DNA of 64,000 nucleotides, taken from positions 1,054,001 through 1,118,000 of the forward strand of contig CAWJHN010000004.1 of the NCBI GenBank assembly GCA_963842725.1, given 5' to 3'. The position numbers and the translations under genes are program-made. This DNA is from UBA10649 sp963842725. Lineage in GTDB: Bacteria; Actinomycetota; Actinomycetes; S36-B12. The notes beneath the pieces were generated by a model, which ran no database searches, had not been told where the DNA came from, and saw only the letters and a list, made by a program, of their open reading frames with translations. Shown one piece after another: positions 8,350 to 16,800 of the stretch. Positions within the stretch are counted from its first letter, which is position 1. Each line of letters starts with the position of its first letter.

Positions 8350-8840
8350 CCCTCATCCGCGAGTCGCTGGAGTTCATCGCCGGTCACCCGATGCACGGTC
8401 CACTCGTCCATGGGGACGGCGCCGAGCCGGCCGTAGAACCCGAGTGCCGGCTCGTTCCAGTCCAGGACCCACCATTCGAGTCGTCCGTAGTCGTTGTCTA
8501 TGCACTCCTGGGCAAGCGTCGCCAGGAGCCGCTTGCCGTAGCCCGAGCCCCGCAGCTCCGGCCGCACGTAGAGGTCCTCGAGGTAGAGCCCGTGACGTCC
8601 GAGCCACGTGGAGAAGTTCAGGAACCACATCGCGAAGCCGCCGAGCCGATGCCCGTCGGCCTCGTGCTCGACAACGTGTGCGAAGACCTTGGGATCGGGG
8701 CCGAACAGGGCCTGCTGGAACTGCTCCTGCGTCGCTCGAACCTCGGCAGCGGCCTTCTCGTACACGGCGAGGTCGCGCACCATGGACAGGATCTCGGGCA
8801 CGTCGTCAGGCCGGGCGCGGCGGATCAATCCCTGCGTCAT
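8346..8840 (-). CDS. GNAT-family N-acetyltransferase (SSAT-like)
   Basis: A 164-residue acetyltransferase. Strand 4 with the acetyl-CoA loop reads LYLEDLYVRPELRGSGYGKR (RGSGYG being the pyrophosphate-binding motif), followed by NDYGRLEWWVLDWNEPALGFY. The overall pattern, including FAHVVEHE and GFAMWFLNFSTWLG, resembles diamine/thialysine acetyltransferases, but the substrate is not known. It is the first gene of a three-gene operon with the anti-sigma factor and sigF (ATGA and GTGA overlaps). TAGGGT six bases before the ATG makes a leaderless start likely. Confidence 0.85.
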   Translation of the reverse strand: MTQGLIRRARPDDVPEILSMVRDLAVYEKAAAEVRATQEQFQQALFGPDPKVFAHVVEHEADGHRLGGFAMWFLNFSTWLGRHGLYLEDLYVRPELRGSGYGKRLLATLAQECIDNDYGRLEWWVLDWNEPALGFYGRLGAVPMDEWTVHRVTGDELQRLADEG

Positions 8841-8846
8841 CCGGTC

Positions 8847-8852
8847 ACCCTA
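8847..8852 (-). promoter_or_regulatory. -10 box TAGGGT for the GNAT-antisigma-sigF operon
   Basis: On the minus strand TAGGGT precedes the ATG by exactly six bases. A SigF-type autoregulatory promoter was looked for but not identified. Confidence 0.5.
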
Positions 8853-9284
8853 CTGTCGGTGAGCGGGTCGATGCCCCGCCTTCCGCGGCGGCACCCGTCG
8901 ATCGGTGCGCAACCACCAGATGCACACGCACACCAGCGGTATCTGCGCGACCGCGTAGAGGCCATGGAACGCGTAGTGCGTGGGGGTCTGCGCGGGGGTG
9001 AAGGGGAGGATCGGCAGCGGCAGGACGCTGAGGAGGCCACCCACCAGGTTGAGGGCTGTCCAGGCGAGCAGGAGCCATGCACCCGTGCGCCGCGTCGCCG
9101 GCATGAGCCAGAGCGTCAGCAAGGTGAACGTCAGCATGGTGGGCAGCAGCGACTCCGGACTGACGATGGTCTGTCCGGGAAGGTCGGCGGTGTTGTGGAC
9201 GACGAAGCCGGCCCAGGCCAGCACGGTCGCGCCGATGACCTCTGGCTGCGTGGGCTGCCAACTGCATGCGCCGCTCGTCGCCAT
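8850..9284 (-). CDS. Small integral membrane protein, function unknown
   Basis: A 144-residue protein with four predicted membrane helices (about residues 16-34, 46-62, 68-90 and 104-123). The sequence TLLTLWLMPATRRTGAWLL and FHGLYAVAQIPLVCVCIWWL is typical of a multi-helix membrane protein, but I recognise no family. The ATG lies 9 nt after AAAGGGA. It stands divergent to the TetR gene at 9343, so it is a candidate target of that regulator. Its stop overlaps the promoter of the GNAT gene downstream. Confidence 0.65.
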   Translation of the reverse strand: MATSGACSWQPTQPEVIGATVLAWAGFVVHNTADLPGQTIVSPESLLPTMLTFTLLTLWLMPATRRTGAWLLLAWTALNLVGGLLSVLPLPILPFTPAQTPTHYAFHGLYAVAQIPLVCVCIWWLRTDRRVPPRKAGHRPAHRQ

Positions 9285-9326
9285 CAGCTGACGTCCCTTT
9301 CACCTCTGGTCAGGGGCCAATATTAG

Positions 9327-9343
9327 CGTTACGCTTAGTAACG
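9327..9343 (+). promoter_or_regulatory. TetR-type operator palindrome over the 9343 promoter
   Basis: A perfect 6-5-6 inverted repeat CGTTACGCTTAGTAACG reaches from the -10 region (TACGCT, 9330-9335) to the first base of the GTG start codon. A repressor bound here would block its own transcription, and possibly also the divergent membrane protein. Assignment to the adjacent TetR protein is inference from position and symmetry. Confidence 0.6.
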
Positions 9344-9966
9344 TGAAAAAGGGAACGCAGATCCCCGATCGGCGGGCGTACCGCATGCGGGCACGAAGGG
9401 ATGCCGTGACGGCCACCCGTGAGCGGATCCTGCAGGCCGCCTACGACCAGTGGTCGGAGCGCTCGTACGACCAGGTGTCGGTCGACTCGATTGCCCGGTC
9501 TGCGGGGGTGTCGCGACAGACGGTGACTCGTCACTTCGGCACGAAGGACGAGCTGGCCTTCGCGGTGGTCGACTGGCAGAAGCCGCAGGAGGACGCGTTC
9601 CGAGCCACCGAGCCGGGCGACATCGACGGGGCGGTGGCGCGCCTGGTAGCCCGCTACGAGGAGATGGGAGACGCCAACGTGCGCATGCTCGAACTCGAGG
9701 GCCGCGTCCCCGCTATCGACTACCTGCTTCAGGTCTCACGCGCCGGTCATCGCGCCTGGGTCGAGCGCACACTGCTGCCGGGGAGCACCCCCGAGCAGGG
9801 TGACGAGGTCGCCCTGGCGCTCTATGCCGCAACCGACGTCACGGTGTGGAAGCTGCTCCGACGCGACCTGCAGCAGTCCCGGGCCGGCACCCACGCCACC
9901 ATCCTCCGCCTGGTCCTCGGCGTCCTCGCCGGTGCACCTCAGCAGGCAAAGGAGCGCCGGACGTGA
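9343..9966 (+). CDS. TetR-family transcriptional regulator
   Basis: A 207-residue regulator. The N-terminal helix-turn-helix lies at about residues 25-70: RERILQAAYDQW, then SVDSIARSAGVSRQTVTRHF and GTKDELAFAV. The C-terminal ligand domain is not assignable to a known inducer class. The GTG start is within the operator palindrome and lacks a Shine-Dalgarno, so the message is probably leaderless. Its stop overlaps the GTG of the glycosyltransferase (GTGA), which makes the glycosyltransferase its co-transcribed partner and likely target. Confidence 0.88.
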   Translation: MKKGTQIPDRRAYRMRARRDAVTATRERILQAAYDQWSERSYDQVSVDSIARSAGVSRQTVTRHFGTKDELAFAVVDWQKPQEDAFRATEPGDIDGAVARLVARYEEMGDANVRMLELEGRVPAIDYLLQVSRAGHRAWVERTLLPGSTPEQGDEVALALYAATDVTVWKLLRRDLQQSRAGTHATILRLVLGVLAGAPQQAKERRT

Positions 9967-11261
9967 GCCGTTTCCTGCTGGCCACCTGGGACGGCGGCGG
10001 TGCGGTGCCACCCGAACTGGGCATCGTTCGCCGGCTTGTCGAGCACGGGCACGACGTTCATGTCCTCGGCGACCCCACGCTGCGTGCCCAGGTGCGGGGG
10101 GTCGGCGCGACGTTCGCCCCGTGGGATCGGACTCCCCACCGCGTCACCGGCCACCCCTCCGAAGACGTGGTGAAAGACTGGGAAGTGTCGAACCCGCTCA
10201 CCGGCCTGCAGCGCATGCGCGACCGCCTGATCGCCGGGCCGGCCTCCGACATGGCGGACGACACCGCCGAGCAGATCCGGGCCTTCTCACCCGACGCTGT
10301 CCTTGCCGACTACTTCATGTTCGGCGCGCTGATCGCCGGACAGGGCTCGGGTCTGCCCGTAGCCGCGCTGGTGCCGAACATCTGGGCGCTCCCGGTACGC
10401 GGCGTTCCACCCATCGGCGGCGGATTCCCCCTCGCCAAAGGTCCGCTCGGACGGACCCGGGACGCGGCGCTGATCTGGATCACCAACCGCATCTTCGAGC
10501 GAGCGCTGCCCGTGCTCAACGCGGCACGAACCGAGCACGGGCTGGCACCCCTGCGGTCCTTCTACGACCAGGTCCTCACGGCTGACCGCATCCTCGTGCT
10601 GACCAGTCCCACCTTTGACTACGCCGCTCCGTTCGTCCCCCCGAACGTTCGGTACGTGGGCCCGGTCCTTGACGAGCCCGCGTGGGCGGATCCGTGGGCG
10701 CCGCCGGGCATCGGCAACGACAAACCCCTCGTCCTCGTCGCGCTCAGTTCGACGTTCCAGGACCAGACTGCGCTGCTGCAGCGAATCCTCGACGGCCTCG
10801 CCCCGGTGCCGGCCCACGTCATCCTCACCACCGGTCCGGCGGTCGACCCCGCAGGGCTCAAGGCACCCGACAACGTGGATGTCCTTCGCTCCGCACCGCA
10901 TGGGCCGATCCTCAGGCGTTCGTCGGCAGCCCTGACGCACTGCGGGCACGGCACGACACTCAAGTCCCTCTCGGCCGGCGTGCCAATGGTGTGCATCCCG
11001 ATGGGGCGCGACCAGGACGACACAGCGGCCCGAGTCGTGCACCACGGCGCAGGCATCCGCCTGCGTAGTTCGGCGTCCCCGGCCGCGATCGGCAGCGCGT
11101 TGACGCGGGTCCTCGAGCGAGGTGAGTACCGACGCGCCGCGCAACGGCTGGCCGAGGCGATCGAAGCCGAGCGCGAATCGTCCTGCCTCGTCAGTGAGAT
11201 CGAGTCGCTCGTGCACGACCGGCGCGCTCCCGGAGCATCATCGGGCGGAACGGAGCCGTGA
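9963..11261 (+). CDS. GT1-family UDP-glycosyltransferase
   Basis: A 432-residue GT-B enzyme. The N-terminal acceptor half begins FLLATWDGGGAVPPELGIVRR, and the C-terminal donor half contains ALTHCGHGTTLKSLSAGVPM with the catalytic-site HCGHGT motif and MGRDQDD, the GT1 donor-sugar signature. Relatives glycosylate antibiotics, macrolides or other small molecules. It is translated from a GTG overlapping the TetR stop, so a TetR-controlled detoxifying glycosylation is plausible but the substrate is unknown. Longer upstream readings run through tetR out of frame and were rejected. Confidence 0.85.
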   Translation: MSRFLLATWDGGGAVPPELGIVRRLVEHGHDVHVLGDPTLRAQVRGVGATFAPWDRTPHRVTGHPSEDVVKDWEVSNPLTGLQRMRDRLIAGPASDMADDTAEQIRAFSPDAVLADYFMFGALIAGQGSGLPVAALVPNIWALPVRGVPPIGGGFPLAKGPLGRTRDAALIWITNRIFERALPVLNAARTEHGLAPLRSFYDQVLTADRILVLTSPTFDYAAPFVPPNVRYVGPVLDEPAWADPWAPPGIGNDKPLVLVALSSTFQDQTALLQRILDGLAPVPAHVILTTGPAVDPAGLKAPDNVDVLRSAPHGPILRRSSAALTHCGHGTTLKSLSAGVPMVCIPMGRDQDDTAARVVHHGAGIRLRSSASPAAIGSALTRVLERGEYRRAAQRLAEAIEAERESSCLVSEIESLVHDRRAPGASSGGTEP

Positions 11262-11274
11262 ACTGATGAACTGA

Positions 11275-11333
11275 TGAACGCCGCCCCGTCCCTGCGGAGT
11301 CGTGGGACTCGGTGGGGACTCGAGCGGCGTTCA
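11275..11333. terminator. Hairpin between convergent glycosyltransferase and sodN
   Basis: The arms TGAACGCCGC (11275-11284) and GCGGCGTTCA (11324-11333) pair perfectly and enclose a second small stem (GAGTC/GACTC). It lies between converging genes and could end transcription from both sides; a T-run is missing. Confidence 0.5.
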
Positions 11334-11370
11334 CACAGCGTTTCCGCTGGTCAGCGGCACATGCTGACGG

Positions 11371-11784
11371 TCAGGCCTTCTTGGTCTCCCAGAAGATGGC
11401 GGCGATCTCATCGATCTTGGCCAGCAGCTCGTCGGCCACCGCGACGTCGGTCGAGCCCTTCGTGCCGCCGGCGCCGGCCAGCTTGGTGGCCTGGTTGAAC
11501 AGTTCGTTCAGGTTCGGGTACGCCTCGAAGTGGGGCGCCTTGAAGTAGTCGGTCCACAGCACCCACAGGTGCTCCTTGACCATGTGCGAGCGCTCCTCCT
11601 TGATGGAGATGGCACGCGCCTTGAACTCCGGGTCCTCTGATGCGTGGTACTTCTGCATGCAGGCCTTTACCGACTCGGCCTCGAGACGGGCCTGTGCCGG
11701 GTCGTACACGCCGCACGGCAGGTCGCAGTGCGCGTAGGCGGTCGTGCGCGGGGCGAGCAGCTTGTTGACGAGACTGGTGAGCAT
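11371..11784 (-). CDS. sodN: Nickel-containing superoxide dismutase precursor
   Basis: A 137-residue NiSOD. After an 18-residue propeptide (ending TTAYA) comes the nickel hook HCDLPCGVYDPAQ: His19, Cys20 and Cys24 become His1, Cys2 and Cys6 of the mature enzyme, which converts superoxide to peroxide and oxygen. The rest is the four-helix bundle with HLWVLWTDYFKAPHFEAYP. An AAGGAG ribosome site precedes the ATG and TATCGT upstream is a likely -10 box. The maturation protease SodX is encoded divergently next door. NiSOD genes in Streptomyces are nickel-induced; no Nur site was identified here. Confidence 0.96.
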   Translation of the reverse strand: MLTSLVNKLLAPRTTAYAHCDLPCGVYDPAQARLEAESVKACMQKYHASEDPEFKARAISIKEERSHMVKEHLWVLWTDYFKAPHFEAYPNLNELFNQATKLAGAGGTKGSTDVAVADELLAKIDEIAAIFWETKKA

Positions 11785-11870
11785 CGGGTCTCCTTGGTGG
11801 ATCGGGGCCGTGGGGTGAGACGTCCACGATAGCGCCGAACAACCGGGTCGGCAGCAGGCAGGATGGGACC

Positions 11871-12173
11871 ATGCCGCCCCTCACCCGAGTCCGGATCGTC
11901 GGACCGTCGATGGAGTCGGCGCTGCGCAACGGCGACTGGGTGCTGGTCCGTCGGACCTCCCGGTTCCGGGTCGGCGACGTGGCCGTGATGGCGCACCCGT
12001 CCCGGCCCGACCTGCTGGTCGTCAAGCGGCTGGTGCGGCGCGACGAGGGCGGCTGGTGGGTCCTCGGGGACCAGCTCGCGGCGAGCCACGACAGCCGGCA
12101 CTTCGGAGTCGTGCCAGACTCGTGCATGATCGGCCGGGTGGCCATGCGCTATCACCCCCTGCGGAGGCCCTGA
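11871..12173 (+). CDS. sodX: NiSOD maturation protease SodX (S26 family)
   Basis: A 100-residue signal-peptidase-like protein with the serine motif RIVGPSMESALRNGDWVLV and the lysine region LVVKRLVRRD followed by VLGDQLAASHDSRHFG. It lacks the membrane anchor of ordinary signal peptidase I, which fits the cytoplasmic protease that removes the NiSOD propeptide to expose His1. CAGGAT six bases before the ATG suggests a leaderless start. The stop overlaps the next ATG (TGATG). Confidence 0.9.
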   Translation: MPPLTRVRIVGPSMESALRNGDWVLVRRTSRFRVGDVAVMAHPSRPDLLVVKRLVRRDEGGWWVLGDQLAASHDSRHFGVVPDSCMIGRVAMRYHPLRRP

Positions 12174-12607
12174 TGCCGTTGGCCCAGTTGAACATCGCGC
12201 ACATGCGCGGTCCGCTCGACTCCCCGGAGATGGCGGGCTTCGTGGCCCGGCTCGCCGAGGTGAACGCCGGGGCCGAGATGGCTGACGGCTTCATCTGGCG
12301 GCTCAAGGACGAGGACGGACCCGGTGCGACCAGCTACCGGCTGATGGGCGACGACACCCTTCTCGTCAACCTCTCCGTGTGGCGCGACCTCGCGTCGCTG
12401 CGTGCCTTCGTGATCGGCTACGAAGGCCACCGCGAGGCCCTCCAGTCTCGCAGCGAGTGGTTCGAGCGCGCCCCCGAGCCGATGACCGTCTGCTGGTACA
12501 TCGAGGAGGGCCACACACCGAGCCTGGAGGAGGCGGAGACGAACCTGATCCGGCTGCGCCATGGCGGCCCCAGCGCGGGACTGTTCGCGTTCAGCTACCG
12601 GGACTGA
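12173..12607 (+). CDS. DUF3291 family protein
   Basis: A 144-residue soluble protein of the DUF3291 family, which has a ferredoxin-like alpha-beta-barrel fold similar to monooxygenases of the antibiotic-biosynthesis type. It starts LAQLNIAHMRGPLDSPEMAGF and contains DTLLVNLSVWRDLASLRAFV and MTVCWYIEEGHTPSLEEA. No function is established for the family. It is coupled to sodX by a TGATG overlap; whether it has any link to superoxide defence is unknown. Confidence 0.8.
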   Translation: MPLAQLNIAHMRGPLDSPEMAGFVARLAEVNAGAEMADGFIWRLKDEDGPGATSYRLMGDDTLLVNLSVWRDLASLRAFVIGYEGHREALQSRSEWFERAPEPMTVCWYIEEGHTPSLEEAETNLIRLRHGGPSAGLFAFSYRD

Positions 12608-12614
12608 GCCCGAG

Positions 12615-12620
12615 TAGGGT
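12615..12620 (+). promoter_or_regulatory. -10 box TAGGGT, leaderless start of the 12627 gene
   Basis: TAGGGT, six bases (CACGGC), then ATG; no Shine-Dalgarno sequence. Confidence 0.5.
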
Positions 12621-12626
12621 CACGGC

Positions 12627-13595
12627 ATGCTCGCCGTCTACGCATCCGGCATCTCGGCCGCGGATCCCCTTTCGTGCCTGACCGTCGGCGACATCGCCGA
12701 GCCCGCCACGCCCGCGGACTGGGTGACCGTGCACGTGCGGGCGGCCAGCCTCAATCACCACGACCTGTGGTCGCTCAAGGGACAGGCCCTCTCGGCGGAG
12801 CGGGTGCCGATGATCCTGGGCTCGGACGCGGCCGGTGTGACGGACGATGGCCGAGCGGTCCTCGTCCATGCCGTCGTCGGCGACGGCGTCTCGTTCGGCG
12901 GCGACGAGACCCTCGACCCGCGCCGCAGCCTGCTCAGCGAGGTGTACCCCGGGACGATGGCCGAGCGGGTTCGGGTGCCCGCGGGCAACCTGGTCGACAA
13001 GCCGGACGGTCTCTCGTTCGAAGACGCCGCGTGCCTGCCCACGGCCTGGCTCACCGCCTATCGGATGATCGCCAGCCGGTCGGAGACCGCCGCCGGCGAC
13101 ACGATCCTGGTGCAGGGCGCTGCCGGCGGGGTGTCCACGGCGCTGATCGTGCTGGGCAGGGCGCTCGGCCGGCGCGTGTGGGTGACGTCGCGGGATGAGT
13201 CCAAGCGCCGATGGGCGCTGTCCCTGGGTGCCGATGCGGCCTTCGAGCCGGGCGTGCGCCTGCCCGAGCGCGTCGACGCCGTCATGGAGACCGTGGGGGA
13301 GGCGACGTGGAGTCACTCGCTGAAGTCGCTGCGACCGGGGGGCACCGTCGTCATCTCGGGGGCGACGTCGGGCGCCAACCCGCCGGCCGACCTGAACCGG
13401 GTGTTCTTCCTGCAACTGCGCATCGTCGGCTCGACGATGGGCACCCGCCAGGAGCTCGCCGATCTCGTCTCCCTGCTGGTGGAGACCGGCGTGCGCCCGG
13501 TGGTCGACCGGGTCCTGCCGCTGGCGCAGGCCCGGGACGCCTTCGCCGCGATGGAGTCCGGCGACGTGCACGGCAAGATCGTCCTGACGCCCTAG
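12627..13595 (+). CDS. Quinone oxidoreductase-like MDR dehydrogenase
   Basis: A 322-residue medium-chain dehydrogenase/reductase. The GroES-like N-terminus has AASLNHHDLWSLKG and VPMILGSDAAGVTDDG; the Rossmann half has DTILVQGAAGGVSTALIVLG as nucleotide-binding glycine motif; the end is AFAAMESGDVHGKIVLTP, typical of the QOR group. The structural zinc cysteine cluster is absent, so it is probably a zinc-free NADPH-dependent reductase. Substrate unknown. It is convergent with the kgd unit. Confidence 0.82.
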   Translation: MLAVYASGISAADPLSCLTVGDIAEPATPADWVTVHVRAASLNHHDLWSLKGQALSAERVPMILGSDAAGVTDDGRAVLVHAVVGDGVSFGGDETLDPRRSLLSEVYPGTMAERVRVPAGNLVDKPDGLSFEDAACLPTAWLTAYRMIASRSETAAGDTILVQGAAGGVSTALIVLGRALGRRVWVTSRDESKRRWALSLGADAAFEPGVRLPERVDAVMETVGEATWSHSLKSLRPGGTVVISGATSGANPPADLNRVFFLQLRIVGSTMGTRQELADLVSLLVETGVRPVVDRVLPLAQARDAFAAMESGDVHGKIVLTP

Positions 13596-13625
13596 CGCAA
13601 ACCCGGCGCCGTCACGCTCGGGCGC

Positions 13626-13799
13626 TCAGTCGTCGTCGTCGTGGCGGGCGAGCCAGGTGGCGAAGCGCTCGATCGGCGTCTCGAACTCCGGGTTCAGGTC
13701 GACGAACTCGCGCAGGCGCTCGGCCAGCCAGGCCAGGCTGACCTCCTCTTCGCCGCGTCGGCCCTCGAGTTCCTCGATGCCACGGTCGGTGAAGTACAC
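13626..13799 (-). CDS. DUF6104 family small protein
   Basis: A 57-residue protein beginning MYFTDRGIEELEGRRGEEEV and ending in an acidic RHDDDD. Proteins of this family sit directly downstream of kgd in many actinobacteria. The GTG start lies 2 nt after the kgd stop, so both are on one message and probably translationally coupled; a role with the 2-oxoglutarate enzyme is inferred from that conserved linkage only. A much longer overlapping reading in the same frame is an antisense-like shadow within kgd. Confidence 0.85.
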   Translation of the reverse strand: MYFTDRGIEELEGRRGEEEVSLAWLAERLREFVDLNPEFETPIERFATWLARHDDDD

Positions 13800-13801
13800 G
13801 G

Positions 13802-16800
13802 CTATGCGAACGCGGCGGCGAGGAGGGACTGCTGCTCGGCCTCGTGCCTCTGGTGCGTCCCCACTGCCGGTGACGACGAGGCCGCCCGGCTCACCCCGGC
13901 CACCGGGCGGTGCACGATCTCCGGCAGGTTCATGGCGACGAAGGACCACGCGCCCTGGTTGGCCGGCTCCTCCTGGACCCACGCGAGCTCGGCGTTCGGG
14001 TACTGCTCCAGGGCGGGGGGCAGCGTCCGGAAGGGCAGGGGGTACAGCCGCTCGAAGCGCAGGATCGCGGTGTCGGTGATGCCGTTCCGCTCGCGGTAGG
14101 CGACCAGGTCGTAGTAGACCTTGCCGCTGCACATGAGCACCTTGCGGATCTGCGGCCCGGTGAACTCGGGGTCGGGGAGCATCGGATGGAAGTGACCCGT
14201 CGTGAACTCGGCCTTGCGCGACACCGCCTTCTTGGAGCGCAGCAGCGACTTGGGCGTGAAGATCACCAGCGGGCGCACGATCTTGGCGTTCGCCTGCAGG
14301 CGAAGCAGGTGGAAGTACGACGCAGGGGTGCTGGGCTGGGCGACGATCATGTTGTCCTGCGCGCACAACTGCAGGAAGCGCTCGATGCGCGCCGACGAGT
14401 GGTCGGGACCCTGACCCTCCATCCCGTGAGGCAGCAGCAGGGTCAGGGCCGAGCGTTGGCCCCACTTCTGCTCGCCGGACGCGATGAACTCGTCGACGAT
14501 CGTCTGCGCGCCGTCGGCGAAGTCGCCGAACTGGGCCTCCCACATGACGAGGGCGTCGGGCCGCGCCACGGAGTACCCGTACTCGAATCCCATCGCCGCA
14601 TACTCGCTCAGGAGGGAGTCGTACACGTACAGGCGTCCGCCGTTGCGATAGCACTGCTTGAGCGGCTTGTACTGCCAGCCGGTCTCCTTGTCGACGATCA
14701 CCATGTGCCGGTGGCCGAACGTCCCGCGACGCACGTCCTGGCCGGCGAGTCGGACCGTTCGACCCTCCATGAGCAGCCCGCCCACGGCCAGCGCCTCGGC
14801 CATGCCCCAGTCGATGGCGTCCTCGCCGACCATGTCCGAGCGGCGCTGCAGTTGAGGCGCCAGGCGTGGGTGGACCGTGAAGTCGTCCGGCGTTGTCAGC
14901 TGGGACGCGATGACGGTGTCGATCTCCTCCTGGCTGATCGCCGTGTCGATCTCGGCGGCCGGACCCTGCGGCACCAGGGTGCGCTGGCCCTCGGCCACGA
15001 CGTCTGCCTTGGACGCGCTGAACGCCGTCGACTCCCCGCCGGTCCTGGTCTCCTGGAAGATCCGCTCGAGCTGCTCCTGAAAGTGCCTGAGGGCAGCCTC
15101 GGCCTCGTCCAGCGTGATGTCGCCCCGCCCGATCAGCGACTCGGTGTAGTGCTTTCGGACCGATCGCTTCTGGTCGATGATCGCGTACATCAGCGGCTGC
15201 GTCAGGGAGGGATCGTCCGCCTCGTTGTGGCCACGTCGCCGGTAGCACACCAGGTCGATGACGACGTCCTTGTGGAACGTCTGCCGGAAGGCGAAGGCCA
15301 GTTCGGCGACCCGCACGACGGCCTCGGGATCGTCGCCGTTCACGTGGAAGATCGGCGCCTGGATCATGCGCGCGACGTCGGTCGGGTAGACCGATGAGCG
15401 GCTGTACTTGGGGCTCGTCGTGAAGCCGACCTGGTTGTTGACGACGACATGGATCGTGCCGCCGGTCAGGTAGCCCTGGATCTGCGACATCTGCAGCGTC
15501 TCGGCCACCACGCCCTGGCCGGCGAACGCCGCATCGCCGTGGATCAGGACCGGCAGGACGTTGAAGGCGTCCTCGCGCGGGAGGCGGTCCTGCTTGGCGC
15601 GGACGATGCCCTCCAGCACCGGGTTGACGGCCTCGAGGTGCGAGGGGTTGGCGGCGAGGTACACGCGCGTCTCGGCGCCGTCCGGTGCGACGAAGGTGCC
15701 GCTCGTGCCCAGGTGGTACTTGACGTCGCCCGAACCCTGGACCTGATCGTCGCCGAAGTCGCCCTCGAACTCGCGGAACACCTGGGCGTAGGACTTGCCG
15801 GCGATGTTGGTCAGGACGTTGAGCCGCCCGCGGTGGGGCATGCCCAGGGCGACCTCGACGATGCTGTCCTTGGACGACTCGATGAGGATCGCGTCGAGGA
15901 GCGGGATGAGCGACTCGCCGCCCTCGAGCGAGAAGCGCTTCTGGCCGACGTACTTGGTCTGCAGGAAGGACTCCAGCGCCTCCGCCTCGTTCAGCTTGTG
16001 GAGGATGCGCAGCTGCTCCTCGCGCAGCGTGCGCTCGTGCGGGCGCTCGACCCGGTCCTGGATCCACTCGCGCTGCTCGGGATCCTGGATGTGCATGTAC
16101 TCGATGCCCACCGAGCGCGTGTACGAGTCGCGCAGGACGCCGAGGATCTCGCGCAGCTGCATCATCGGCCGATCGCCGAAGCCCCCGGTCGCGAACTCGC
16201 GATCGAGGTCCCACAGCGTGAGCCCGTGCTCGAGAACGTCGAGGTCGGGGTGCATGCGCTGCATGTACTCGAGCGGGTCGGTGTCGGCCATCAGGTGGCC
16301 GCGGACCCGGTAGGCATGGATGATCTGCTGCACGCGCACGGTCTTGCTCAGGTCTGTCTCGTGGCTCGCCGAGATGTCGCGGGACCAGCGGATCGGCTCG
16401 TAGGGGATCCGCAGCGACTTGAAGATCTCGTCGTAGAAGTCGTCCTCTCCGAGCAGCAGGGCATGGATGCGGCGGAGGAACTCGCCGGACTGGGCACCCT
16501 GGATGATGCGGTGGTCGTAGGTCGACGTGAGGGTGAGGATCTTGGAGACGGCGTTGCGGGCGAGGGCCTCGGCGGACGCGCCCTGCCACTCGGCCGGGTA
16601 GTCCATGGCGCCCACGCCGATGATGCAGCCCTGGCCGGCCATCAGCCGGGCGACACTGAGGCTGGTGCCGATCGTCCCGGGGTTCGTGAGCGAGATCGTC
16701 GTGCCGACGAAGTCGTCGACCGTCAGCTTGCCGGCACGGGCCTTGCGGACGAGGTCCTCGTACGTGGCCCAGAAGTTGGCGAAGTCCATGTGACCGGCGC

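Noticed and set aside
13626..16589. A 987-codon minus-strand reading frame overlapping kgd
   Set aside because: It is Arg/Pro/Gly-rich frame noise inside kgd; only its last 57 codons, after the kgd stop, form a real gene (DUF6104).
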